A DNA stretch of 64,000 nt. Source: Ammoniphilus sp. YIM 78166. GTDB lineage: Bacteria > Bacillota > Bacilli > Aneurinibacillales > RAOX-1. How positions within the stretch are numbered: position 1 is the stretch's first letter; every line of letters starts with the position of its first letter. The stretch lies in NCBI RefSeq assembly GCF_004522215.1, contig NZ_SDLR01000006.1:62001-126000 (forward strand), in the 5' to 3' direction. Below the pieces are notes generated by a model that saw nothing but the letters and a program-made list of their open reading frames with translations, was not told the origin of the DNA and did not search any database. The position numbers and the translations under genes are program-made. This document shows, piece after piece, positions 27,801 to 35,682 of this stretch.

Positions 27801-29329
27801 TGATTGCCAATATAACCGTCCCTACCGATATAATCTAAGTCAGGAACAGTTACTCCATTTACGACTTTAGCGTTTCCGTTAAAGATGACCACTGCTTTTG
27901 CGCCATGCTGCATGGCCTGGTGGAACTTATCTGCAAAGGTGTTAGAACCGCGAGAAATCAAGGCCACTTTCCCCGTAACATCTACGTTCGCATAATCTTC
28001 ACTTCTACCTAATCCTACATAGACTCCATCAATAGGATCGTTGCCAAAATAAGAATCAAAATCTTCATGCCCAATCTGCCATTGAATGAGTTTTAAGGTA
28101 AAGGAGTCGGCAGCTAAGGAGCTGGTTGTTTCCGAAGAATAATCATACTTATCACTCGTAGCTGCACCCACCGATATGGCTAGTTGAGAGGATGCAGGTG
28201 AGCCCATAGAATAGTAATATTGGCCATCATCCGCTGCATTTCCATTAGCAACAACGGCTACCACTCCGGCTAATACCGCATTATTAATCGCTATCGCATC
28301 TGGACTGTTAGGGTCTTTTTCATCGTCAGAACCAAGGGAAAGATTAATGACATCCATCCCATCCTTTACCGCTCTCTCGATCCCATCAATCACCTGAGCG
28401 GAAGAACCTGTTGCTCCTCCTGTTACGGGGTTTGACCCTAATACCTTATAGGCATAAAGCTCAGCTCCGTACGCCACTCCTTTTTGCACTACTTCTGAAG
28501 TCGGGTTTTCCCCTTGTCCCGATATAGTTCCTGAAACGTGTGTACCATGGTAGGTACCGTTATTACCCGAATAAGGGAAATCTTCATAAGGGTCGTTATC
28601 ATTATGAAAGGAGTCCCAGCCTCCGCGGTAAGCAGCCGCTAAGTCTGGATGTAAATAATCCACCCCTGAATCTATTACTCCTACTTTTAATCCTGCGCCG
28701 GTTAGGCCATCTGCCCATAATTCTGGCACCCCAATTTGCTTTAGGGGTGTAACATCATACCTTACTACGCTGTCAGCTGTCGTGTTAGCTTCTGGAGTCA
28801 ATACAGGAATAGAATAATAGACTCGATTTTCATAAATCGATTTCACTTCTGTCAGCTCGGCTAATAGAGGAATTTGGCTTGCTGGAATAGAAATTTCCAT
28901 CCCATTTAAAACGGTATCAAATTGATAATGAACCTCAATATCCAATCCTAAATTGTTGGCTTTACTTAGAAATGACGATTGTTGTTTATCAATTGCTTTT
29001 TCACTTGACTCAGCATCAAACGAATGGATTCCTATACTAGAAGAGTATTCACCTACTGCGATGGGCTGGTTTCGCAATTGTACGATGACTCGAATCGTTC
29101 TAGATGAATGAATATCAATTTTCGGAGAAATAATAGGTTCTTCAGCAACAGCTTCACTGTTGGTATGTATTGAGTTGGCTATGACAGAAAATGTACTGCT
29201 TAAACTCTCCTGTTGCTCCTCTGCGAGGGTATGGTATGGCACTCCATACATTGCTAGATTTACGATCAATAGAGTGGCTAATATAAGTTTACCTAACCGT
29301 TCCTTCATTAAATATCCCCCATTTTTCAA
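24872..29329 (-). CDS. Secreted SLH-anchored subtilisin-family protease (1485 aa)
   Basis: A large subtilase of the Vpr/lactocepin type. Order: signal peptide; an inhibitor-I9-like propeptide (about 75-175); the catalytic domain with Asp220 (VGVIDSGVD), His261 (YHGTHVSG) and Ser in SGTSMATPHVAG near residue 645; a protease-associated insert (about 430-550, AMQHGAKAVVIFNG); a Fn3-like and beta-rich middle; a Gly/Asn/Pro linker near 1090; and three SLH modules at the C-terminus (about 1300-1480, FDPKANVTRAEFASML). It should be displayed on the wall and degrade extracellular protein. An ATG at 29308 has better spacing to GGGGG than the one at 29329. Copies of the 31-base repeat in opposite orientation lie on both sides of the gene. 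Confidence 0.92.
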   Translation of the reverse strand: MKNGGYLMKERLGKLILATLLIVNLAMYGVPYHTLAEEQQESLSSTFSVIANSIHTNSEAVAEEPIISPKIDIHSSRTIRVIVQLRNQPIAVGEYSSSIGIHSFDAESSEKAIDKQQSSFLSKANNLGLDIEVHYQFDTVLNGMEISIPASQIPLLAELTEVKSIYENRVYYSIPVLTPEANTTADSVVRYDVTPLKQIGVPELWADGLTGAGLKVGVIDSGVDYLHPDLAAAYRGGWDSFHNDNDPYEDFPYSGNNGTYHGTHVSGTISGQGENPTSEVVQKGVAYGAELYAYKVLGSNPVTGGATGSSAQVIDGIERAVKDGMDVINLSLGSDDEKDPNSPDAIAINNAVLAGVVAVVANGNAADDGQYYYSMGSPASSQLAISVGAATSDKYDYSSETTSSLAADSFTLKLIQWQIGHEDFDSYFGNDPIDGVYVGLGRSEDYANVDVTGKVALISRGSNTFADKFHQAMQHGAKAVVIFNGNAKVVNGVTVPDLDYIGRDGYIGNHYGEEFNTIPIFDMEGIKGRALAKAVMSDPSTPLQFSFNISKSVVPGDGMASFSSRGPMSDGNFSIKPNFVAPGVSIFSTMPAFGVVNPNANYQEAYQRLSGTSMATPHVAGLVLLLKQAHPDWTPFDIRAALANTADRLAYNPVTSYDVYSQGAGRVNVARAVKTPAVLQTVEQLTILDKNLQPKNVTNFGDNFSFGMMEAGAQPKTQPLQVKNFSQDTITYSASIEMHPSVTTDPNPAKSIPTPDVQNIVATLSENSITIQGGSTESFTLALAPNSAAQDGVYEGRVILEHPDHPTLHLPFVVHVGERDENNRLGIQDVTLSKNVIITNGVEADRRTNVSFYLNSDEFNYLALNVYGLDDEFIGTLREVYTRDDNGDFVSISRGLQEIVDIDHSYTDMMGDSGHYLMDGIYKLEVMTAKLNRNGVPLPDSNGQTIHVAYKSFGVSTLDGEVIKVMQAKDQFQASVSNTTILNQPVLTLPTAPEGITFEVTNSSQPNYIGNNGVLLSRPQSGSVTVDLTVTIASVANPSVYIHTVVQATLNAPSSPSGGNNNGGGGGTMPSIPNPVPKGIDATTKAVMTQGQLSSTINVKTQTAGEKVAGTVTDADVQAALQAAGNSRMALVLKVPAMGSQVAEATLSSRQVDLLSEAKEGSTIIVGTSYSSVALPVSVLKSVPEQSDVRVTIQYASEESSVFTTQKPGSQVLATPVSFEVDVVSGNQRYPIAVSNKDFIKRSFKLDAKVDPTTAGVLFSKDGKVYPVAGTFTANEDDDSQIVTINRPGFSTYAVVGQAVDFTDIHTSFAKSQIQKLAHKFLISGKSASMFDPKANVTRAEFASMLTRSLGLHSTGAAPFKDVSASDWFANDVAAVYEAGLVKGAGNGNYNPHAPISRQELAIILSNASELIKMPVRKAPSHQAYSDTQRFAAYAKDSIAFVTENGLMTGKSANGTILFDPTAPTTREAAASVLCRLLQNGNLID

Positions 29330-29388
29330 TACTCAAGAAATCTTTGATGGCTTAACTCTACTTTTTCATCTCGATAAGTAGATCATTG

Positions 29389-29432
29389 TTTCTATTTCTA
29401 TATTCTATTTCTATTTCTATTTCTATTTCTAG
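29389..29432. repeat. Hexanucleotide microsatellite (TATTTC)n
   Basis: About seven units of TCTATT, one of them altered, some 80-125 bases upstream of the subtilase start. Such tracts change length by slippage and could alter promoter spacing or leader length. Confidence 0.75.
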
Positions 29433-29580
29433 TAACTCCATCTCAGAGTAAGATATTCTCCCCCCTCCACATAACATCATCTTTCTAAACCTGAGGAAAA
29501 TTGACTAAATTTGTCGATATTAGTTCTTTTTACCTAAGTATATCATGTTGTTTCCGTTCATAATATAAAGTTTTGTTAAA

Positions 29581-29621
29581 GAGTGCCTGTCACTCCCCGA
29601 ATTCCCTCGTTATTTGTCGAA
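29581..29621. repeat. 31-base intergenic repeat, copy 2 (inverted, 10 bases longer)
   Basis: Starts GAGTGCCTGTCACTCCCCG and ends TTTGTCGAA, the opposite orientation to the other copies, with a longer spacer (41 bases in all). It lies upstream of the subtilase gene. Confidence 0.85.
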
Positions 29622-29753
29622 CCCAGAAACACTTCCACCTGGAAGCTGCCACCCTACGTCAAACCAATCTTGACGAAAAAACACCCTCTACCCAAAACAA
29701 GTACTTATCCAACTATATTACAAGCATCTGTAACACCAAGTATTTTCCCATAT

Positions 29754-29779
29754 AAAAAACCCACTTCAACCGAAGTGGG
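29754..29779 (-). terminator. Terminator after the discoidin-domain protein
   Basis: CCCACTTC-AACC-GAAGTGGG stem with TTTTTTATA following on the minus strand. Confidence 0.85.
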
Positions 29780-29797
29780 CCATCTTCATTTCATCCT

Positions 29798-32077
29798 TTA
29801 CTGCTCAACAATAACAATATTCCCTTTTTCCAAGTAATCAACCGCTGCATCTAGCACTTCACTAATGGCACGTAGGGGTAAGAATGTACGACCGTGATCA
29901 AGCAATGCAGGGACATCAAATACAAAAGTTCGTCCATTTATAATACCTGTCTTCCTGCCAATGGTTACCTTGACCACAGCGGCATCGCGATAAATCGTCA
30001 CGGTTTGGGATGACTGATCCCAGAACACCTCCGCTTGCAGCACCTCGCTTAAGGCACGAAGAGGAGCCAGTATCCGTCCATTGACGCTCATCGGTTCCCT
30101 GTCCATCTTTACGACCCTTCCGTCAACCAAAATCTTTGGGGATCTGTCCCCCGCTTTTTCATACAGATCGGCAAGAAGGGCAATGAACTCTTTTCCAACG
30201 TCTCCATAGTTTCGCTCAATGAGCTCCTGGGCTAAAGCTATCGTCTCTTTCAATCTTCCTTTATCCTCTGTTAACTTCTCTATAACGGCCAGGTACGTTC
30301 CTATTTCTTCTACCGATAAAGGAGCTTTTTGGCTTGCTTCCCCACGAGCATCGACAATCTCTTTCCACGCTTTTTCCAATCCCGCCTGGGTGGAGAGCGT
30401 CTGAAGGGCCTCTTGCTTAGCTGCATCAACTAGCCTGAGGGCCTCTTCTTTATTAGAAGGAACGGGTGTTGCTGTTACTTTTGCAGGCGGTGTTACAGAA
30501 GAACCCGATCCCGATCCTGAGCTGGAGTCCGACCCCGAACCGGAATCCGAATACACTCTTCTTTCAATCGAAGCGAAGACGGGTTCACTAGCATTCCCTG
30601 CTTCATCTCGATATTGAATATAGATCGTCTTCATCCCTGTTCCAGAAGAGAGCGGGAACGGACTCCAGGTCTCGTTGTAGGTTTTCCACTCTCCCCACGT
30701 TTGTCCGTCCTCTGACGCTCTCATTGCGGTTACGCCAAATCCTTCATCTACAGCGGATAAAGTTAAGGTTACGCTTGATTGATAGGTCCAGCCGTTGCCT
30801 CCATCAATTAGGATTGTTCCGGTTGGGGGCAAGCGGTCAAGGTTTGTAATTTGGATACTCGCTTCTCCACTCCAATTCCCAGCCTCGTCCTGCCCGCGAG
30901 CGGTCACTTTCCCGTTCTCCTCTAAGATGATAGGACCAGTGTACGACTGATATTCTCCATCATTTAGCTTGTATTCCTTCTGAGCGGTATCCTCCGGAAA
31001 CTCAATATGGACGATCACGCTTTGGGCTGGAGTAAGCGGAGAACTGGTTAGTACAGGAGGTTCAGGAGAAAGCCGGTCAATATTGGTCACCGTGTAGCTC
31101 ACTTCTTGACTCCAGTTTCCTGCTTCGTCTCTGGCTTTTGCTAGAATCGTGGTGTTTTCATAGACCGCTTGAGTTACGGTGAACTCGCTGACAGCCGTGT
31201 AATCTGCAAACTCCCCCATTTTCAACCAGCGCTCCACCGCATCATCTGGATAGGAGACAGAAACCGTTACCTCTTCATTCGTTGGATCGGATGAGCTTAC
31301 CGTAATTCTCGGATTATCAGGGGGAGTTTTATCGATGGCAAAAAGAACTGTCGTCGTATACCCAAATTCGTTGGTCACAATCAAGGTATAAGCGCCCTCT
31401 TCCCGTACGGTTGTCCCGTTAACAATTGGAGTACCATTTAAGGTGGCCGTTCCCTCAATAAATTCAAGGGTCCGGTCCGTATTGTATACCGCTCCGTTCG
31501 TCACGCCGGTAATTTGTGGAGGCGCCGGAATAAACAACTCCCCATAGACTTCTACTTCCATAAGGGATGTCCACTGATTGTTCCACTGGTTGCCGTAGTC
31601 CACCACGATACGAACATATCGTGCGGCAAAAGGGGAAACCTGGCTGTCTATAACAGAAGTGCTACTCCCCGCAACCCTGTCTACCTCTATCCATGAAACG
31701 CCATCCAAGCTTCTCTGAAGCCTAAGGTCTCTTGGATTCCTGTCCTCTTCCCACCCTGGTACGACACCCATTCCCCTCACGACCCAGCGATCCATTCGGT
31801 GGAAACTTCCCAAATCAATTTGAACCCACTTGTCCATAGAATCTTCAGGTCCGGGAGCATAGTACCATCGGCTCGTGGCAGAAGTGTTTCCGTCCACTAC
31901 TCGGCTGGGTTCATAAGGGGAAACATACCCGCTTGCTGTAACGGACTTTCCCAAAGCTACATTTCCATAGGCTTGTACCGAGTCGATACCAAGGCCTCCC
32001 GTGATAGCTACAATCGTTAGAACGAGAACCGTAAAGATTCGCAAAAAGCTGGACCGCAACCGATTCATTCTCTTCAT
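29798..32077 (-). CDS. Secreted discoidin-domain protein with stalk-type C-terminus (759 aa)
   Basis: Signal peptide (1-36), an F5/8 type C (discoidin) sugar-binding domain (about 38-180; ASGYVSPYEPSRVVDGN, KWVQIDLGSFHRMDRWVVRG), then four or so Ig-like beta modules with repeated DEAGNWS motifs (about 185-510), a Ser/Gly linker (about 515-535), a helical segment (about 545-650), and a pair of copper-amine-oxidase-N-terminal-like domains (about 650-759; RILAPLRALSEVL, RTFLPLRAISEVLDA). The last domain is common in Paenibacillus-type secreted proteins and has no oxidase activity on its own. Probable role: carbohydrate-binding surface protein. ATG at 32068 is better spaced from GGTAGGAG than that at 32077. 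Confidence 0.85.
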   Translation of the reverse strand: MKRMNRLRSSFLRIFTVLVLTIVAITGGLGIDSVQAYGNVALGKSVTASGYVSPYEPSRVVDGNTSATSRWYYAPGPEDSMDKWVQIDLGSFHRMDRWVVRGMGVVPGWEEDRNPRDLRLQRSLDGVSWIEVDRVAGSSTSVIDSQVSPFAARYVRIVVDYGNQWNNQWTSLMEVEVYGELFIPAPPQITGVTNGAVYNTDRTLEFIEGTATLNGTPIVNGTTVREEGAYTLIVTNEFGYTTTVLFAIDKTPPDNPRITVSSSDPTNEEVTVSVSYPDDAVERWLKMGEFADYTAVSEFTVTQAVYENTTILAKARDEAGNWSQEVSYTVTNIDRLSPEPPVLTSSPLTPAQSVIVHIEFPEDTAQKEYKLNDGEYQSYTGPIILEENGKVTARGQDEAGNWSGEASIQITNLDRLPPTGTILIDGGNGWTYQSSVTLTLSAVDEGFGVTAMRASEDGQTWGEWKTYNETWSPFPLSSGTGMKTIYIQYRDEAGNASEPVFASIERRVYSDSGSGSDSSSGSGSGSSVTPPAKVTATPVPSNKEEALRLVDAAKQEALQTLSTQAGLEKAWKEIVDARGEASQKAPLSVEEIGTYLAVIEKLTEDKGRLKETIALAQELIERNYGDVGKEFIALLADLYEKAGDRSPKILVDGRVVKMDREPMSVNGRILAPLRALSEVLQAEVFWDQSSQTVTIYRDAAVVKVTIGRKTGIINGRTFVFDVPALLDHGRTFLPLRAISEVLDAAVDYLEKGNIVIVEQ

Positions 32078-32090
32078 CTCCTACCCTAAC

Positions 32091-32435
32091 TTAATCCCTA
32101 GCAGGGAATACCCCTTGTAGAGAAATGTAATAGCGAACATACGGACTGGGTTCTGCTCCTCTAAGATCCGGCAAGGCAAAAGTTGTCATTCCATTACCGC
32201 CAAAATTTGTTCCTAGTAATGAAAATAGCGCGGTGTTAGTAGAGATGGAAAGTAGCTGCCCTTCACAGACCGCCCAGCCTCTCGGAGCAAAGTTGTAAGG
32301 AAAAAGCTGGATCTCACCGATATAAGGATCCGCACTTGCCTCTGCCTCATGATTCGGTGCCATGGTTATAGCCGCGCTAGTTAGTAGGGTTAAAAGCAAC
32401 ATCTTTCTAATAAATATCGCTATCATTCCTTTCAT
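32091..32435 (-). CDS. Secreted phage-tail-collar domain protein
   Basis: 114 residues: signal peptide (1-33), then a tail-collar/Mdp-type fold with YIGEIQLFPYNFAPRGWAVC, GQLLSISTNTALFSLLGTNFGG and TTFALPDLRG. Collar proteins of this kind are known from phage tail fibres and as microcystin-dependent protein family members, usually without signal peptides. Here the protein is exported and sits 13 bases upstream of the discoidin protein, so the two probably act together outside the cell. The C-terminus is short compared with family members. Start may be the ATG at 32426. Confidence 0.8.
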   Translation of the reverse strand: MKGMIAIFIRKMLLLTLLTSAAITMAPNHEAEASADPYIGEIQLFPYNFAPRGWAVCEGQLLSISTNTALFSLLGTNFGGNGMTTFALPDLRGAEPSPYVRYYISLQGVFPARD

Positions 32436-32590
32436 TCCTCCTTATCATAGTCTAGTAATAATTTAACATATTATGGATAAAATTGGATGTTTTATTTTGG
32501 ATAATAGAGTTGTAGGACGGTTATAAAGAGTGCGCTCGAAAAATTTTGAGGAGATTCGGGAAGTGACACCATCCAGGTCACCTCACATAA

Positions 32591-32624
32591 GAACACCCGA
32601 TTACCTTTCGGAAATCGGGTGTTC
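32591..32624 (-). terminator. Terminator after the lipoprotein gene
   Basis: GAACACCCGATT / AATCGGGTGTTC stem next to repeat copy 3; followed by TTATGTG, so the T-tract is weak. Confidence 0.65.
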
Positions 32625-32635
32625 ACCTTTACTCA

Positions 32636-32666
32636 TTCGACAAGACTCGGGGAGTGACAGGCACTC
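32636..32666. repeat. 31-base intergenic repeat, copy 3
   Basis: TTCGACAA-GACT-CGGGGAGTGACAGGCACTC, 10 bases behind the lipoprotein stop. A degenerate partial copy (GAGTGC..CTCGAA) lies about 110 bases away at 32528-32540. Confidence 0.88.
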
Positions 32667-32676
32667 TCTACTCTCT

Positions 32677-33084
32677 CTACATCCAAATATCCCAGCTTCC
32701 ATCCTCGGTTTGGGTTAAGATCATCTGTGCGAGATCACCTGTTAAGGGAGCAAGCATCCGCTTAATGGATTGTTCGCTGAATCGGCCGATCTGCACGCGT
32801 TCGGGCTCGTGATACTTCACCTCCCACAGGTTCTCCTTGGCAAGCAGCGCTTCAACTCTCTCACCGTCCACATACAACCTAGGGCGATCAGTCACACTCT
32901 CAAGCACCTGTAGCAAGGCTTTATGAATCTCGTCATCCCTCCCCTCCATAGCAGTCTCTTCTTTTCCGTTACTCCAAACCGTAACCTCGTAATTCTTCAC
33001 TGGAAAACTCTCCTTTATCTCATTCCCGCAAGCAGTAGTCATCAAGATGAAAACAGTTACTAGTACGATCCAAAATCTGTTCAA
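32677..33084 (-). CDS. Small lipoprotein of unknown function
   Basis: 135 residues with a lipobox (LMTTAC, Cys19) after a short hydrophobic signal, so it is probably tethered to the outer face of the membrane. The mature part is acidic and mixed alpha/beta, with no motif I recognise. Translation starts at TTG with GGAG (inside the end of the previous gene) 10 bases away; it follows the 850-aa gene by six bases and should be cotranscribed with it. Confidence 0.75.
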   Translation of the reverse strand: MNRFWIVLVTVFILMTTACGNEIKESFPVKNYEVTVWSNGKEETAMEGRDDEIHKALLQVLESVTDRPRLYVDGERVEALLAKENLWEVKYHEPERVQIGRFSEQSIKRMLAPLTGDLAQMILTQTEDGSWDIWM

Positions 33085-33090
33085 TAGAGT

Positions 33091-35643
33091 CTACTCCACT
33101 TTAATGTTGTCTAACAGAACGGCTGTACTAAAAATGGTATCCCCTTCATCCGTAGCATAGAATCTAAGAGTTACCTTCTGCCCCTGCAATGCTGAAATAT
33201 CAAATTCGGTGAATTGCCAATCTGTCATCCATACATCTCCCTGATCAAATACAATGGTGGGCGACACATGGATCAAATTGCCTGGGATATAGCGAGCTGC
33301 CCCAAACAGGTTCGCAATCTTGGTTACACTGAGATCAAGGACAAGGGTTACCCCATGCTCCCCTTCCAATGTCACTTTAAACGGATCATCATAAGCTGTT
33401 CCAATCCACTCCACAAACTCTTCCGACAAATAGTTCCAGTTAAAGGAAAGGGTAGTCGCATCACTTGGGACCTGGAAGGTCTGCTCGATGGATCCATGTT
33501 CTATCGTATAACCTAGCCCTGTAGAAATGATCCCCATGCGGTTCCCATGAACAGGCTGAAGGAAACCTAATCCGGAAATAACGCGGCCATCGCCATCTTT
33601 TTCCCAAGCTTGCATGCCCTTTTCAAAGCTTCCGTTTACTAACCCGGCAGGGAATTTAAGATTCGGGTTTCCTCTCATTTGCCATACAGCTCCATTTGAG
33701 CCTGTTTGCTGTTCATAGGCTTCCCCTGTGGTCTGGTGCAGAACAGCCATCTTATGGACTAAATCAATAACACGATCCACAGCAAAATCACTGCCCACCA
33801 CTTTATTGTAGCCATAATAGGCACCAGCTCCCTTGGATTGGAACGTATTCCACAGGATATTGGTGATGGTACTTTCGCAGGAATTATTAACAACTATCGA
33901 TTTATTAAAGCTTCCATTCAACTGACTGTCAAACCATTTTTCGTTCACGGCATAAACCGGGTGTAGTTTACTGACTCCTCCCTCTTTCTTTAATTTCATG
34001 TTTTGCCAAATGGCCATTTGGCCTGCTGTCTGCTCGGCCTCATACTTCTTGTTATCCGTCACGATTTCTCCTGTACCGACCCATCTTCCGCCTGCTCCAT
34101 GGGTAGCCAGAACAATCAAGCCATAGTCCGTCATATTCTTCAAAGAAGCAACGTCGGCATCTTGATTAGAGAAAACGGTATAATCAAAACCAAGCTCAGA
34201 TTGCCCCAAGGTGTTAATAATGCCTTGAGTTTCATCATAAGGAGAAAATTCCGCTGCAAACGGTGCCCAGATCATTACATTCCGTGAGCCGATCATTTCT
34301 TCGTTAGCAGTGGAGGATAACCCCATCATACTTACCGAAGATCGCAATCCGACTTCAACAGGTTCCACGTTATCTCCACGTGTTTGCTGCTCTACAGGTA
34401 CCGTAGCCTCACCATTTCTCGTGTCCTTCTCAGTCTGAACAGGTTTAGTAGGTTGAACTTCTTCCTTAGGTGCATCTGCGGGCTCTTCGCTCTCAGGTTC
34501 TTGTTGATTTGGCTCTTGCTGTTGTTCAAACTCTTCTTGATCTAGGTCAGAACCTTCCGATAACTCCTCTTTGTCAGTTTCTACTACGGGTTCAGTTTCA
34601 GGAGATGTTTCAGCCGAAGCTTCCTGTACTATCGACGTGATTCCTCCCCGCTCTTCCTCTCCTTGAATGGCAATAAAACTGGTCAATCCATTGGCATATT
34701 GTATTTCTAAGACGTTGTCGCTGCTGGTTGTGTTTTGGATCAAGTTGTTGTTCTGAAGTGACTGCTGGAGCTGTAGGAGAACTTGATCAATTGTTGATGG
34801 GGGATTGGGGCTATTGAAAATGTCATCCACCATATTTTCAACTTCATGGTGAATCGTTATTATTTCTTGTACGGATTGCCCATCCGTCGTGGCCACCACT
34901 TGAATGGAAGATTCTTTTGCTAACTCAAGCCCTGCTGACGTCTCTACCGTTGCTTTAAGCTGGATGGAACCCGTAGTTTCTTCGTTAAAGCTAAAGAAGT
35001 TCGAATACACTTGGTCATTTTTAATTTCGTCCCCATGGTTGGCTAGATCACCGTCATCAAGCAGGAATCCTTTCTCTTCCCACTCCTGCGCTCCCCGTTT
35101 CACCCACAGCTGTACGGGTGAAGTCGCACCATCTGGCGTGTGCAAATCATTCAGGGTGTAGGGAACCTGGATGGTCACGCGAACTTGGGTATCGGTCTGT
35201 ACCACCACCATGTTCGGTTGAACGGTCAAAGATTCTAGTTCTAAGATGGGCTTATCTAAAGACCAATACTTCGCTAATTCTTGTTTCTTGGCCTCATCCG
35301 CTAGGAAATCTCCCGATTGGGCCAGTGCCTTTAATTGCTCAATCTGTTCCGCGGTAAACCCGCCTGGCGGTATTCCTCCCATATCAGCTATGGCTTGCTT
35401 TAGCGCTCCTTCAGCTAAAGCATAATTAATGTATAGATCATCATTCTGCTTGAGCCAGAGCCCTTTGTTTGTTTTTGAGGTCAGAAGGGATTCCAACTGA
35501 AATATCGCTTGATCCTGCGGATATATTTTTTTGGTCGTATCATCATAGAAACTTCCGGAACTTGCCATCGCCACGGTTTGACCCAAGAGCAAAAGCATCG
35601 CTACGATACTTATGAAGAACCTAGAAAACCTCTTTTTACCCAA
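33091..35643 (-). CDS. Secreted protein with putative caspase-like (clan CD) peptidase domain (850 aa)
   Basis: Signal peptide (1-27), an N-terminal helical part, an Ig-like domain (about 140-250), a Glu/Pro/Gln-rich linker (about 345-425), then an alpha/beta domain (about 455-645) with the two sites of clan CD peptidases: His515 in LIVLATHGAGG and Cys589 in IVVNNSCES, each after a hydrophobic strand. Gingipain and caspase relatives use exactly such a His-Gly and Cys pair. The last 180 residues form a beta-sandwich like choice-of-anchor domains (LSFNWNYLSEEFVEWIG). The start is TTG after AGGAGG. It is upstream of a lipoprotein gene. Peptidase activity is inferred. Confidence 0.75.
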   Translation of the reverse strand: MGKKRFSRFFISIVAMLLLLGQTVAMASSGSFYDDTTKKIYPQDQAIFQLESLLTSKTNKGLWLKQNDDLYINYALAEGALKQAIADMGGIPPGGFTAEQIEQLKALAQSGDFLADEAKKQELAKYWSLDKPILELESLTVQPNMVVVQTDTQVRVTIQVPYTLNDLHTPDGATSPVQLWVKRGAQEWEEKGFLLDDGDLANHGDEIKNDQVYSNFFSFNEETTGSIQLKATVETSAGLELAKESSIQVVATTDGQSVQEIITIHHEVENMVDDIFNSPNPPSTIDQVLLQLQQSLQNNNLIQNTTSSDNVLEIQYANGLTSFIAIQGEEERGGITSIVQEASAETSPETEPVVETDKEELSEGSDLDQEEFEQQQEPNQQEPESEEPADAPKEEVQPTKPVQTEKDTRNGEATVPVEQQTRGDNVEPVEVGLRSSVSMMGLSSTANEEMIGSRNVMIWAPFAAEFSPYDETQGIINTLGQSELGFDYTVFSNQDADVASLKNMTDYGLIVLATHGAGGRWVGTGEIVTDNKKYEAEQTAGQMAIWQNMKLKKEGGVSKLHPVYAVNEKWFDSQLNGSFNKSIVVNNSCESTITNILWNTFQSKGAGAYYGYNKVVGSDFAVDRVIDLVHKMAVLHQTTGEAYEQQTGSNGAVWQMRGNPNLKFPAGLVNGSFEKGMQAWEKDGDGRVISGLGFLQPVHGNRMGIISTGLGYTIEHGSIEQTFQVPSDATTLSFNWNYLSEEFVEWIGTAYDDPFKVTLEGEHGVTLVLDLSVTKIANLFGAARYIPGNLIHVSPTIVFDQGDVWMTDWQFTEFDISALQGQKVTLRFYATDEGDTIFSTAVLLDNIKVE

Positions 35644-35682
35644 GTTTTAGCCTCCTTTATCTCCTCTCCTTGCCGCTAAGGA

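Larger units (their letters stand above)
29330..29797. other. Intergenic region upstream of the SLH subtilase
   Basis: 468 bases: leader, hexamer tract, an inverted repeat copy and the terminator of the next gene. An AAAGTTTTGTTAAAG stretch at 29566-29580 resembles AAAGTTTTGCTAAAG at 24642-24656 upstream of the 1585-aa SLH gene, suggesting a shared upstream control sequence. No gene supported. Confidence 0.45.

Noticed and set aside
32091..32435. Prophage remnant because of the tail-collar domain
   Set aside because: No other phage genes are present and the protein has a signal peptide.
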